This document shows positions 16,581 to 23,633 of a stretch of 43,187 nt of DNA, one piece after another. The stretch's first letter is position 1; each line of letters begins with the position of its first letter. The stretch is taken from the NCBI GenBank assembly GCA_002270465.1, contig NQOF01000012.1, positions 1 to 43,187 on the forward strand. Reading direction: 5' to 3'. This DNA comes from Blautia hominis (GTDB lineage Bacteria > Bacillota > Clostridia > Lachnospirales > Lachnospiraceae). Under the pieces are notes generated by a model. The model worked only from the letters and a program-made list of their open reading frames with translations. It had not been told where the DNA came from and made no database searches. The position numbers and the translations under genes were made by a program.

Positions 16581-18215
16581 CTATTCTTCCTCTTCCATTT
16601 CTTCCACTACAACATCCATATGGATGTTCTGTTCGATCAGATCGTCTACGGAAATCGAGGCAAGCCCCGCGGGTCCTTTATTCTCCCCGCCTGCAAGCAA
16701 AAGTTCGATTTCCACACTCTTTCCTGTTTTTTTCCGGATGATCTCTTTGAGCATGGGTACGGTATCCGGATTGTCCATGCAGATTTTCGCCTGGAAGTTC
16801 CCAAACTCCACGTACAGGACAGGTTCCCCTGTATTGCCGTTGTACTTTGGTGCGGAGGTGAGCAGCATCTGCTGCAGAAACCCTTTCGTCTCCCGCACAA
16901 TGGAATTCCAGTTCTTCTTAATATACTGCAGATCCTCCGGCGCTGCTTTCTCAGGCTTTGCCTCGGGTTCCGCCGGCATTTCCTCCGGTTTTGTGCTCCG
17001 GACAGCATCCGCAGTCTGGGAAGCATATCCCTCCGCCTGCGCTGGCCCTGTCATTACAACACCGTTCTCCAGTTTCTCCTCCAATACCCGGATCCTGTCA
17101 AAAAGGGAATCCAGGTTGGTCTCCATAACCGGCTGGCACAGCTTGATCAGCGCGATCTCCACCAGCACCCGTTTCTGGGATGCGTAGCGTATCTGGTTGG
17201 ACAGTTCTGAAAAAATACGGATGTAGCGCATCAGTGTCTCCGCATCCAGCATCCTGCCCTCTTCCTTCAAAAGCTCCATGTTCTCCGCAGACACATCCAC
17301 AGCCTCCTCCGGCGCATCGGAAGTCTTTACCAAAAGCAGGTTGCGCAAATACCAGATAAAATCCGCCACAAACTGCCCCAGTTCCCTTCCCTGGATGATC
17401 AGGTCTTCCAGTGTCCTGATCGCCCCTGCAGTATCCTGTTTTACTACAAGACGGAGCAGCCGGCTGAACACCTGGGTGTCCACAGCCCCCAGCACCTCCA
17501 GGGCTTTTTCGTAGGTCAGTGTCTCACCCAGATAAAAGGCAATACACTGGTCCAGCAGGGAGAGTGCATCACGCATGGAACCGTCCGCCGCCTTTGCAAT
17601 ATAGCGGATGGCCTTCTCCTCCACGTCTGTGCCTTCCTTATCCATCAGCTCCGTAAGCCTTGCCGCTATGGTATCCACTGTGATACGTTTGAAATCATAA
17701 CGCTGGCACCTGGACAAAATGGTGATTGGGATCTTGTGGGCCTCCGTGGTGGCAAGAATGAAGATAACATAAGAAGGAGGTTCCTCAAGCGTCTTTAACA
17801 GTGCATTAAACGCTCCTGTGGACAGCATATGAACCTCATCTATGATATATACTTTATAACGTCCTTTTGCAGGACGGTAGGCCACTTCTTCACGGATCTC
17901 GCGAATGTTATCGACGCCGTTGTTGGATGCGGCGTCGATCTCTATTACATTCATGGAGGTCCCTGCATTGATCGCCTGGCATGTCTCGCACTCGTTGCAG
18001 GGGCTTCCGTCTACCGGATGTTCGCAGTTTACCGCCTTTGCCAGAATCTTGGCAATGGTAGTCTTACCTGTACCACGGGTGCCGCAGAAAAGATAGGCAT
18101 GCCCAATCCTGTCTGCCTTCATCTGGTTCTTCAATGTGGTTACAATGTGTTCCTGCCCCTTAACGTCTTCAAAATCCTGGGGGCGGAACTTCCGATACAG
18201 AGCAGTATAGCTCAT
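16581..18215 (-). CDS. dnaX: DNA polymerase III subunit gamma/tau
   Basis: 544 residues. The AAA+ clamp-loader ATPase has Walker A GTRGTGKT (residues 45-52), a four-cysteine zinc site (C64, C73, C76, C79), Walker B IIDEVHML and sensor ATTEAHKIP. A variable acidic/Pro-rich linker (about residues 385-425) and a C-terminal domain follow. AAGGAG lies 7 nt before the start, directly behind the pfkA stop codon. I saw no obvious programmed frameshift signal. Confidence 0.97.
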   Translation of the reverse strand: MSYTALYRKFRPQDFEDVKGQEHIVTTLKNQMKADRIGHAYLFCGTRGTGKTTIAKILAKAVNCEHPVDGSPCNECETCQAINAGTSMNVIEIDAASNNGVDNIREIREEVAYRPAKGRYKVYIIDEVHMLSTGAFNALLKTLEEPPSYVIFILATTEAHKIPITILSRCQRYDFKRITVDTIAARLTELMDKEGTDVEEKAIRYIAKAADGSMRDALSLLDQCIAFYLGETLTYEKALEVLGAVDTQVFSRLLRLVVKQDTAGAIRTLEDLIIQGRELGQFVADFIWYLRNLLLVKTSDAPEEAVDVSAENMELLKEEGRMLDAETLMRYIRIFSELSNQIRYASQKRVLVEIALIKLCQPVMETNLDSLFDRIRVLEEKLENGVVMTGPAQAEGYASQTADAVRSTKPEEMPAEPEAKPEKAAPEDLQYIKKNWNSIVRETKGFLQQMLLTSAPKYNGNTGEPVLYVEFGNFQAKICMDNPDTVPMLKEIIRKKTGKSVEIELLLAGGENKGPAGLASISVDDLIEQNIHMDVVVEEMEEEE

Positions 18216-18234
18216 GAAAATTCTCCTTTTTCAG

Positions 18235-19314
18235 TTAATCCCCGAAGCTTATGCCGATCCTCTTTGCTGCTTTGATCAGCTGGTCCTCCGGAGATACCAT
18301 CTTCAGTTTGCCGGCGCATTCCTGAAGCGGGACTTTCTTGATCTTGCCGTTGACGATTCCCACCATATAGCCGTATTCATCTTTTAAGATCAGGCCTGCG
18401 GCTGCAGAACCCATATGGGTGGAGAGCACCCGGTCATACGGGCATGGACTTCCGCCTCTCTGCATATGTCCCGGAATGGTAATGCGGATATCCAGATCCA
18501 GCTTTTCCTTTAATTCTGCTTCCAGTTTATAGGAAACGGACGGATATTTCTTTGCATTTTCTTCCATTTTTTTCTTCAGCTCTTTCTTGGGAAGCGCTGC
18601 GTCTTCTTTGGAAACCGCGCCTTCCGCCACTGCCAGGATGGTAAAGCCTTTTCCGGCTCTGTTCCTCTTCTTGACTGCGTCAGCTATTTTATCAATATCA
18701 TATGGGATTTCAGGAATCAGGATAATGTCAGCGCCGCCTGCAATACCTGCGTGCAGGGTCAGCCATCCTACTTTATGTCCCATGACCTCCACAATAAAAA
18801 TACGGCTGTGGGATGCTGCCGTTGTGTGGATGCAGTCGATCGCCTCTGTGGCAATATTCACTGCGCTCTGGAATCCAAATGTCATATCGGTTCCCCAGAT
18901 GTCATTGTCTATGGTCTTGGGAAGGTGGATGATATTCAGTCCCTCTTCTCTCAGCATGTTGGCTGTCTTCTGGGTTCCGTTGCCGCCCAGGATCACCAGA
19001 CAGTCCAGACGCAGCTTGTAATAAGTCTGCTTCATAGCTTCAACCTTATCAAGCCCTCTGTCATCCGGTACACGCATCAATTTAAAAGGCTGCCGTGAGG
19101 TACCCAGGATCGTACCGCCTCTTGTGAGGATTCCTGAGAAATCCTTAGCTGAGAGCATTCTGTAATCCCCGTATATCAATCCTTTATATCCGTCATCAAA
19201 ACCGTAGACCTCCAGGTCGTCCAGATTGGAAGCTAAACCTTTCACAACGCCGCGCATGGTAGCATTGAGTGCCTGACAGTCACCGCCGCTTGTTAACAAA
19301 CCGATTCTCTTCAT
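18235..19314 (-). CDS. pfkA: 6-phosphofructokinase
   Basis: 359 residues; phosphorylates fructose-6-phosphate in glycolysis. The active-site TIDND (residues 134-138) is intact. The nucleotide loop reads GGNGTQ (110-115), with Asn in place of the metal-binding Asp of GGDGS, and Lys133 (PKTIDND) replaces the Gly of classical ATP enzymes. A Gly at the position after Asn with the Lys is the combination found in group III ATP-dependent enzymes of actinomycetes, while PPi-dependent enzymes carry Asp there; phosphoryl donor therefore most likely ATP, but not certain. Start at 19314 is preceded by GGGATG. The dnaX start is 20 bp downstream, an uncommon pairing. Confidence 0.94.
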   Translation of the reverse strand: MKRIGLLTSGGDCQALNATMRGVVKGLASNLDDLEVYGFDDGYKGLIYGDYRMLSAKDFSGILTRGGTILGTSRQPFKLMRVPDDRGLDKVEAMKQTYYKLRLDCLVILGGNGTQKTANMLREEGLNIIHLPKTIDNDIWGTDMTFGFQSAVNIATEAIDCIHTTAASHSRIFIVEVMGHKVGWLTLHAGIAGGADIILIPEIPYDIDKIADAVKKRNRAGKGFTILAVAEGAVSKEDAALPKKELKKKMEENAKKYPSVSYKLEAELKEKLDLDIRITIPGHMQRGGSPCPYDRVLSTHMGSAAAGLILKDEYGYMVGIVNGKIKKVPLQECAGKLKMVSPEDQLIKAAKRIGISFGD

Positions 19315-19364
19315 AAATATTTCACATCCCATCTTATGATATAGTGTTTACTAAAATACACATG

Positions 19365-19387
19365 CTGAGTTTAGAAAGTAAACTCAG
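19365..19387. other. Hairpin in the pfkA leader
   Basis: Perfect 9-bp stem CTGAGTTTA/TAAACTCAG with a 5-nt loop, between the promoter at 19470 and the pfkA start. On the minus strand no T-run follows; it may be a leader structure or operator. Confidence 0.4.
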
Positions 19388-19469
19388 TTTGTTCTGCCAA
19401 TCCATCTCCCACTAATGGCGGCTGGGAGCCTCCTGGCATTTGGGGTGCATGAATCACTCACCTGCATCC

Positions 19470-19498
19470 ATTATAGCTTATTTTATTTTCTATCACAA
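19470..19498 (-). promoter_or_regulatory. Promoter upstream of pfkA
   Basis: Minus-strand TTGTGA (19493-19498) and consensus TATAAT (19470-19475), 17 bp apart. Transcription from here would give a leader of about 150 nt before pfkA and could serve dnaX, ybaB and recR as well. Confidence 0.65.
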
Positions 19499-19530
19499 CT
19501 CAAAATTTTCTTTTTGGCAAATGTGCCGCC

Positions 19531-20007
19531 TCAAGGTTTATCCCTGGAAAATACCGGAACTGCAGTGCCAAAGGCATTTTCTGTGTTTTTTACTGTGAGC
19601 TGGAAGACCACATGGTCATTTGGCGGCAGTTGCGCAAGTTTAAGGGGCGTCTGCAGGACCTGTCCGCTGCTGTACAGAGTGCCGGCCTTTGCCAGCTCCC
19701 ATGTGATGCCCTCTGCCGCCTGTATGGTAAAGTAGTATGCCTCCTCTTCCTCCCCTGTATTCCAGATGGAAAATACCTGGCTCCTCTCCTCCCCGGGTTC
19801 CATATCTTCAAAAGACAGGAAAGGCTGTTCTGTGACAACGAACTCCTGCTGGCCCGGGAGCGCCTCTACGTTTTGCGGTTCATTTTGCAGAACTGCTGCT
19901 TCTATTTTTTTGCTCCCGCTCATTTTCGGAAGTCCTCCCGTGGCGGCGGGCATGATCTGGCATGCAACGGCGCACAAAACCCATAATATAATCTTTTTTC
20001 TTCTCAT
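19531..20007 (-). CDS. Small secreted protein with an Ig-like fold
   Basis: 158 residues. An N-terminal signal peptide (RRKKIILWVLCAVACQIMP) is followed by a domain with the phrases FEDMEPGEERSQVFSIWNTG and LPPNDHVVFQLTVKNTENA. These resemble the beta-sandwich domains of camelysin/TasA-type proteins, which is a weak fold impression rather than a family call. AAGGAGG precedes the start. It is monocistronic, between a terminator at 20062-20095 and the pfkA promoter. Confidence 0.7.
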   Translation of the reverse strand: MRRKKIILWVLCAVACQIMPAATGGLPKMSGSKKIEAAVLQNEPQNVEALPGQQEFVVTEQPFLSFEDMEPGEERSQVFSIWNTGEEEEAYYFTIQAAEGITWELAKAGTLYSSGQVLQTPLKLAQLPPNDHVVFQLTVKNTENAFGTAVPVFSRDKP

Positions 20008-20061
20008 ATACTTGTCCTCCTTCTATATTTTATGCATAAGAAGGAAGTTTATTGCATAAAA

Positions 20062-20095
20062 AGAAAACGGACAGGTATGCGGCCTGTCCGTTTTC
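20062..20095. terminator. Strong hairpin, probable bidirectional terminator
   Basis: 13-bp perfect stem GAAAACGGACAGG/CCTGTCCGTTTTC with a 7-nt loop, A-rich before and T-rich after. It lies upstream of the secreted-protein gene and of the SRP RNA promoter, separating two divergent units. It could stop any transcription entering from either side. Confidence 0.6.
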
Positions 20096-20205
20096 TTTCG
20101 TTGAGGAATTCAAATTACATTAACACATTTATGGTCGATATTCATTATACTACACTTCTCTGCTTTTGTAAAGTGTAGCGCCAAATTTTTTTCCTTTCTT
20201 TTTCA

Positions 20206-20234
20206 TTGACAAACCGTTCAAAAACCGATATACT
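20206..20234 (+). promoter_or_regulatory. Promoter of the SRP RNA
   Basis: Perfect TTGACA (20206-20211) and TATACT (20229-20234) with a 17-bp spacer, putting the start at about 20241-20243, just where the RNA begins. Confidence 0.85.
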
Positions 20235-20242
20235 TTTAGATA

Positions 20243-20506
20243 CCGTGCAGCCGGGGAGATAGCGGTGCCCTGTACCTGCAATCCGCTACAGCAGGGGTGA
20301 TGCCAAATCTGAGGGGCTTTCTTTGCGGAGCTGCCCTTTATAAGTGGCGCTGACGTCTGGGTCTTGCGCAACAGAACTCTACGAACCGTGTCAGGTCAGG
20401 AATGAAGCAGCACTAAGTAGAATCTTCTGTGTGCCGTGAGGGTGCCTGGGCCGAGTTAACTGTAGAGGTAACGTCCGTGAAGGGGTTTCGAGGTGCGGCG
20501 CACGGT
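20243..20506 (+). ncRNA. ffs: Large-type signal recognition particle RNA
   Basis: About 264 nt. The 5' CCGTGC pairs with the 3' GCACGG. The highly conserved domain IV is present: GTCAGGTCAGGAATGAAGC followed by AGCACTAAG, which binds Ffh. The 5' part GGTGCCCTGTACCTGCAATC is the Alu-domain signature of Gram-positive large SRP RNAs. It has its own promoter at 20206-20234 and a terminator at 20522-20576. Ends are from pairing and may be off by a few bases. Confidence 0.95.
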
Positions 20507-20521
20507 GAAAAAGAATAGAAT

Positions 20522-20576
20522 AACCTCCACTGTATCGTCATAAGATGAAAGAGACGATCACAGCGGAGGTTTTTTT
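20522..20576 (+). terminator. SRP RNA terminator containing the dedA ribosome binding site
   Basis: Long stem: AACCTCC-A-CTGT-A-TCGTC pairs with GACGA-T-CACAG-C-GGAGGTT, followed by a T-tract. The descending arm contains GGAGG, which is the only ribosome binding site for the DedA gene starting at 20578. The folded terminator would both end the RNA and hide that site. Confidence 0.85.
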
Positions 20577-20577
20577 G

Positions 20578-21192
20578 ATGAGTTATTGGATGATGCACAT
20601 AATGGATGCCTACGGGTATCTGGGGATCGCACTCCTGATCCTGGTTGAAAACCTGTTTCCCCCTATTCCTTCAGAAGTCATACTGACCTTCGGTGGTTTT
20701 ATGACAACATATACAAAAATGAATATTATCGGTGTTGTGCTCTCCTCCACTGTGGGCAGTGTGTTCGGCGCCATTCTCCTGTACCAGATCGGACATCTGG
20801 TTCCACGGGAAAAACTGGAATCACTTCTGGAAGGCAGAGTCGGAAAAATACTTCATTTTAAGCCTGAGGATGTAGGCAGCGCTATGGAATGGTTTGACAG
20901 CAAAGGAAATTACACGGTTCTCTTCTGCCGGTTTATTCCCATCGTGCGGAGCCTGATTTCTATTCCCGCAGGTATGGCTCATATGAATCTGGGTACTTTT
21001 CTGTCTCTGACTACGATCGGCAGTTTTATCTGGAACCTGGTACTTGTCACCCTGGGAGCCATTGCAGGAACTTCCTGGCAGAAGGCGGCTGAGTGCCTGG
21101 GCACTTATACCCAGGTGGCCCGTGTTGTGATCCTTGTCTTCGTTTTAGTCGGCATTTTGGTTTACATAAAAAGGCGTTTCCTTCAGAAATGA
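20578..21192 (+). CDS. DedA-family membrane protein
   Basis: 204 residues, several hydrophobic segments. Family motifs are visible: ENLFPPIPSEVIL near the N-terminus and FCRFIPIVRSLISIPAGMAHM in the middle. DedA proteins include lipid-carrier flippases (UptA/PetA types) and other membrane-homeostasis transporters; the substrate here is unknown. I chose the ATG at 20578 because GGAGG lies 8 nt upstream, although that site is inside the SRP RNA terminator; a frame start at 20545 has no site and would begin in the terminator loop. No separate promoter is visible, so expression may depend on read-through from the SRP RNA. Confidence 0.88.
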   Translation: MSYWMMHIMDAYGYLGIALLILVENLFPPIPSEVILTFGGFMTTYTKMNIIGVVLSSTVGSVFGAILLYQIGHLVPREKLESLLEGRVGKILHFKPEDVGSAMEWFDSKGNYTVLFCRFIPIVRSLISIPAGMAHMNLGTFLSLTTIGSFIWNLVLVTLGAIAGTSWQKAAECLGTYTQVARVVILVFVLVGILVYIKRRFLQK

Positions 21193-21206
21193 GGGAAACG
21201 CCTTTC
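21168..21206. terminator. Bidirectional terminator between dedA-like and methyltransferase genes
   Basis: AAAGGCGTTTCC pairs with GGGAAACGCCTTT around an 11-nt loop, with A/T-rich flanks. It overlaps the last codons of the DedA gene and ends 20 bp before the stop of the converging methyltransferase gene. Confidence 0.75.
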
Positions 21207-21225
21207 TTAATTTCAAAACTTTTAC

Positions 21226-22083
21226 TTATTTCAGGACTTCCGCCAGTTTCCTGATATACGCAGGGGTAGTTCCGCAGCATCCGCCCACAATATCCGCACC
21301 GGCCTCTGCAAGGGTTTTCATATGCCCTGCAAATTCTTCCGCACCCATGGAATAGACCGGATTTCCTTTTTCATCAATCACAGGCATCCCTGCATTCGGT
21401 TTTACAATAACAGGAATGCGGACTCTTTCCCTTATATTTTTCACAACGGAAACCAACTGGTCCGGGCCTGTGGAACAGTTAATTCCCACAGCATCTGCCC
21501 CCATCTGCTCCAGAGTCTCCACCGCCTCATAAATATTTCCGCCAAAGAATAAGCTGCCGTCAGATTCCACCGTCAGCGTACACATAACCGGCAGCTCACA
21601 CACCGCGGCAGCGGCATCCAACACCGCCATCACTTCGTCCACACCCAGCATGGTCTCTGCGATCAGCAGATCCACACCTGCATCCGCCAGAACAGTTATC
21701 TGTTCCTTGTATGCCTCAAATAATTCTTCATACGGCACATCCTGCTTTCCGGTCGTAGTCAGGTCCCCTGCAACATAACACTGCTCACCCACTGCCTCCC
21801 TGGAAATGTGTACAAGTCCACGGTTCAGTTCCTCCACCTTATCTTCCAGCCCGTGATTGGCAAGGCTTATCCTGTTTGCTGAAAATGTGGGAGCATAAAC
21901 CACCACGGACCCTGCCTCGCGGTACTCTCTCTGCAGTTTCTGCAGCACCTTGGGATTTTCATATATCCACTGCTCAGAGCAGACACCCCTGGGCATTCCT
22001 TCCTTCATGAGATTGGAGCCTGTTGCTCCGTCTAAAAGCAATGTTTTGGCCTGCACCAGTTCTCTAAATTCCTGTTTTGTCAT
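21226..22083 (-). CDS. Homocysteine S-methyltransferase family protein
   Basis: 285 residues, a single (beta/alpha)8 domain like the N-terminal module of cobalamin-dependent methionine synthase or the stand-alone MmuM/BHMT enzymes. The zinc-binding cysteines are visible in GINCSTGP (about residue 201) and GGCCGTTP (about residue 271). The N-terminal LLLDGATGSNLMKEGMPRG is typical. It makes methionine from homocysteine with an unknown methyl donor; a methionine-synthase module working with corrinoid proteins encoded elsewhere is equally possible. Its first 20 bp overlap the tadA gene. Confidence 0.9.
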   Translation of the reverse strand: MTKQEFRELVQAKTLLLDGATGSNLMKEGMPRGVCSEQWIYENPKVLQKLQREYREAGSVVVYAPTFSANRISLANHGLEDKVEELNRGLVHISREAVGEQCYVAGDLTTTGKQDVPYEELFEAYKEQITVLADAGVDLLIAETMLGVDEVMAVLDAAAAVCELPVMCTLTVESDGSLFFGGNIYEAVETLEQMGADAVGINCSTGPDQLVSVVKNIRERVRIPVIVKPNAGMPVIDEKGNPVYSMGAEEFAGHMKTLAEAGADIVGGCCGTTPAYIRKLAEVLK

Positions 22084-22561
22084 GACATTTCTCCTTTGCT
22101 TTTGCTTTTTCTTTCCTCAATTCCCGGAAGAAGCCGCTGAGCATAGCACTGCACTCTGCTTCCAGCACACCTCGTTCTACTTCTGTCTTATGGTTAAACC
22201 CATCCATTTCCAACAGGTTTAACACCGATCCGGCACACCCGGCTTTGGGGTTCATGCTGCCAATCACCACTTTATCAATTCTGGCCTGTACTATGGCACC
22301 GGCACACATCTGACAGGGTTCCAGTGTGACATACAGGGTACATCCCTCAAGCCTCCAGTCCCCCAGCTTTTTGCTGGCCTTCCGTATGGCATTCATCTCC
22401 GCATGGGAGGTCGTATTTTTATCTGTATTTCTTCGGTTATAGCCTCTGGCTATTATTCTGTCCTCATATACGATCACACAGCCGATGGGAACCTCCCTCA
22501 GGGCGTAAGCTTTTTTTGCCTGCTTAATGGCTTCCTTCATATACTTCTCCTGTATATCCAT
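22064..22561 (-). CDS. tadA: tRNA-specific adenosine deaminase
   Basis: 165 residues. Converts adenosine 34 to inosine in tRNA-Arg. The zinc/catalytic motifs are HAEMNAI (His and proton-shuttle Glu) and PCQMCAGAI (two Cys). The ending ECSAMLSGFFRELRK matches the substrate-contacting tail. The 3' end overlaps the following methyltransferase gene by 20 bp. Confidence 0.96.
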   Translation of the reverse strand: MDIQEKYMKEAIKQAKKAYALREVPIGCVIVYEDRIIARGYNRRNTDKNTTSHAEMNAIRKASKKLGDWRLEGCTLYVTLEPCQMCAGAIVQARIDKVVIGSMNPKAGCAGSVLNLLEMDGFNHKTEVERGVLEAECSAMLSGFFRELRKEKAKAKEKCHDKTGI

Positions 22562-22713
22562 CTCACGATCCGCCTTTCTGTATGATCTTATATGCAGCAG
22601 TTCCGTGCTCTCTTTGTTTTTCTTTTGCCGTAAACAGCTACTTTTGAATTATACTACACCCTGCTTTTATAATGCAATAGTCAACAACATTCCCGTATCA
22701 AAGTCTTTCCCAT

Positions 22714-22853
22714 GTTACTATTCACGGCTGCTATCTGGCGAGGTGTTTTTAAGGCAGCCAGCGCGATATGGGGCAGAAAGCTCCATATCTGTGTATCGCG
22801 AAGCGTGTTACTGTTTACAGAACTGCGCTTTTTGCAGGGCTGTAAATAGTAAC
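22714..22853. repeat. 140-bp structured dispersed repeat, copy 1
   Basis: Bounded by a perfect terminal inverted repeat GTTACTATT/AATAGTAAC. The core GGCAGCCAGCGCGATATGGG, a GATATGG/CCATATC stem and TATCGCGAAGCGTGTTACTG are shared almost exactly with copy 2 at 35871-36009. Nested pairing (GGCTGC/GCAGCC, CGCGATA/TATCGCG) means it folds on either strand. There is no open frame conserved between the copies. I recall similar sequences in other Lachnospiraceae genomes; it could be a MITE or a structured intergenic repeat. Confidence 0.85.
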
Positions 22854-22884
22854 TTTCCCATTTCTTTCATAAATTCTTCAAAAA

Positions 22885-22901
22885 TTTCAGAAAAGCTTTA
22901 T
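22885..22901 (+). promoter_or_regulatory. Shared upstream box of sRNA 1
   Basis: The 17-nt sequence TTTCAGAAAAGCTTTAT is identical at 23122-23138. In both places it begins exactly 49 nt before the first base of the -10 box. A conserved box at a fixed distance upstream of two paralogous promoters with poor -35 boxes suggests an activator site. Confidence 0.6.
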
Positions 22902-22933
22902 GGTGCTGTCATAAATTACTCATATTTCTTGGA

Positions 22934-22939
22934 TATACT
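22934..22939 (+). promoter_or_regulatory. -10 box of sRNA 1
   Basis: TATACT followed by GTAATTGT. The matching promoter of sRNA 2 has TATACT followed by TTAATTGT. Neither has a good -35 box at 16-18 bp; both have GTCA and CTCA.ATTT at the same distances. Confidence 0.55.
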
Positions 22940-22945
22940 GTAATT

Positions 22946-23063
22946 GTCAGCAAGGAGGACGGTCATAACAGCCGGACCTCAGAAAAAAGCCAACTGACTT
23001 ATTTATATAGATTTTTCTTTTCCCTCCCTCTTTTGCCGGTACTTCGCAGAGTACCGGCTTTTT
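22946..23063 (+). ncRNA. Candidate regulatory small RNA 1 with CU-rich core
   Basis: About 118 nt from a promoter at 22934 to a perfect terminator stem GCCGGTAC/GTACCGGC with a T-run (23035-23063). The 52-nt core at 22989-23040 (GCCAACTGACTTATTT ... CTTTTCCCTCCCTCTTTTG) is nearly identical in sRNA 2. The CCCTCCC stretch is unpaired in the simplest fold and complementary to Shine-Dalgarno sequences, as in the CiaR-controlled csRNAs of streptococci. The 5' part contains AAGGAGG, which could pair with the core, but no start codon follows. Coordinates are inferred. Confidence 0.65.
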
Positions 23064-23121
23064 CCTGTCCTGAAATGCCTTTTGTTTCCTCTTCAGATTC
23101 TTTTTAATTATTTTTAAAATG

Positions 23122-23138
23122 TTTCAGAAAAGCTTTAT
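23122..23138 (+). promoter_or_regulatory. Shared upstream box of sRNA 2
   Basis: Identical copy of TTTCAGAAAAGCTTTAT, again 49 nt ahead of the -10 (TATACT, 23171-23176). An AT-rich tract precedes it. Confidence 0.6.
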
Positions 23139-23182
23139 ATCCTTGTCACAGAATCCTCACATTTACAAGTTATACTTTAATT

Positions 23183-23325
23183 GTTGTTGAAGAAGACAGC
23201 AGCTGCATTACAGTGATATATGTGGCTGCCGGGCTTCGCCTAATAAAGCCAACTGACTTATTTTCATATAGATTTTTCTTTTCCCCCCTCTTTTGCCGGT
23301 GCCTGCCAAGGTGCCGGCATTTTAT
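23183..23325 (+). ncRNA. Candidate regulatory small RNA 2, paralogue of sRNA 1
   Basis: About 143 nt from the TATACT at 23171 to a terminator with stem GCCGGTGCC/GGTGCCGGC (23295-23318) and a T-rich tail. The CU-rich core (23248-23300) matches sRNA 1 with a small insertion (TTTTCATATAG against TTTATATAG) and CCCCCC in place of CCCTCCC. The 5' part differs and folds into its own hairpin, GCAGC/GGCTGC. Tandem duplication with divergent 5' ends and conserved cores fits a family of sister riboregulators. Confidence 0.65.
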
Positions 23326-23365
23326 TTATGATCACAGAAAATCATCAAACCCCTGCAGGGCAAAG

Positions 23366-23393
23366 AAAAAACCCGCTGGTCATGCGGGTTTTA
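23366..23393 (-). terminator. Terminator of tRNA-Ser
   Basis: Minus-strand stem AACCCGC-N7-GCGGGTT followed by TTTTC, just past the 3' end of the tRNA. Confidence 0.8.
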
Positions 23394-23398
23394 GGCAG

Positions 23399-23486
23399 CG
23401 GAGACGGTGGGATTCGAACCCACGTGCCGGTTACCCGGCAACTTGATTTCGAGTCAAGCTCGTTATGGCCGCTTCGATACGTCTCC
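23399..23486 (-). tRNA. tRNA-Ser(CGA)
   Basis: 88 nt with the long variable arm of class II tRNAs. Acceptor GGAGACG pairs with CGTCTCC, the anticodon stem-loop is CTTGA-CTCGAAA-TCAAG (anticodon CGA), the variable arm contains GCCGGGTAACCGGC, and the T-loop reads GGTTCGAATCC. Discriminator G; CCA is not encoded. Confidence 0.96.
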
Positions 23487-23496
23487 ATACTTGTCC

Positions 23497-23525
23497 ATTA
23501 TAAAGCCCGGCAGCTTTCCGGTCAA
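23497..23525 (-). promoter_or_regulatory. Promoter of tRNA-Ser
   Basis: Minus-strand TTGACC (23520-23525) and TATAAT (23497-23502) with a 17-bp spacer, 11 bp ahead of the tRNA 5' end. Confidence 0.85.
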
Positions 23526-23633
23526 GTATAAATGTGAGTTTTCCCTGGTAAAAGCTCACTGTGTATAGTAAAATATAAAGTATCAGCAAAGGACTTACCG
23601 TCCTGCCCAAACGATGCCTAAAGGGGGATTTTT

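Noticed and set aside
20150-20598. Two minus-strand frames across the SRP RNA
   Set aside because: They lie over a conserved structured RNA and have no ribosome binding sites.
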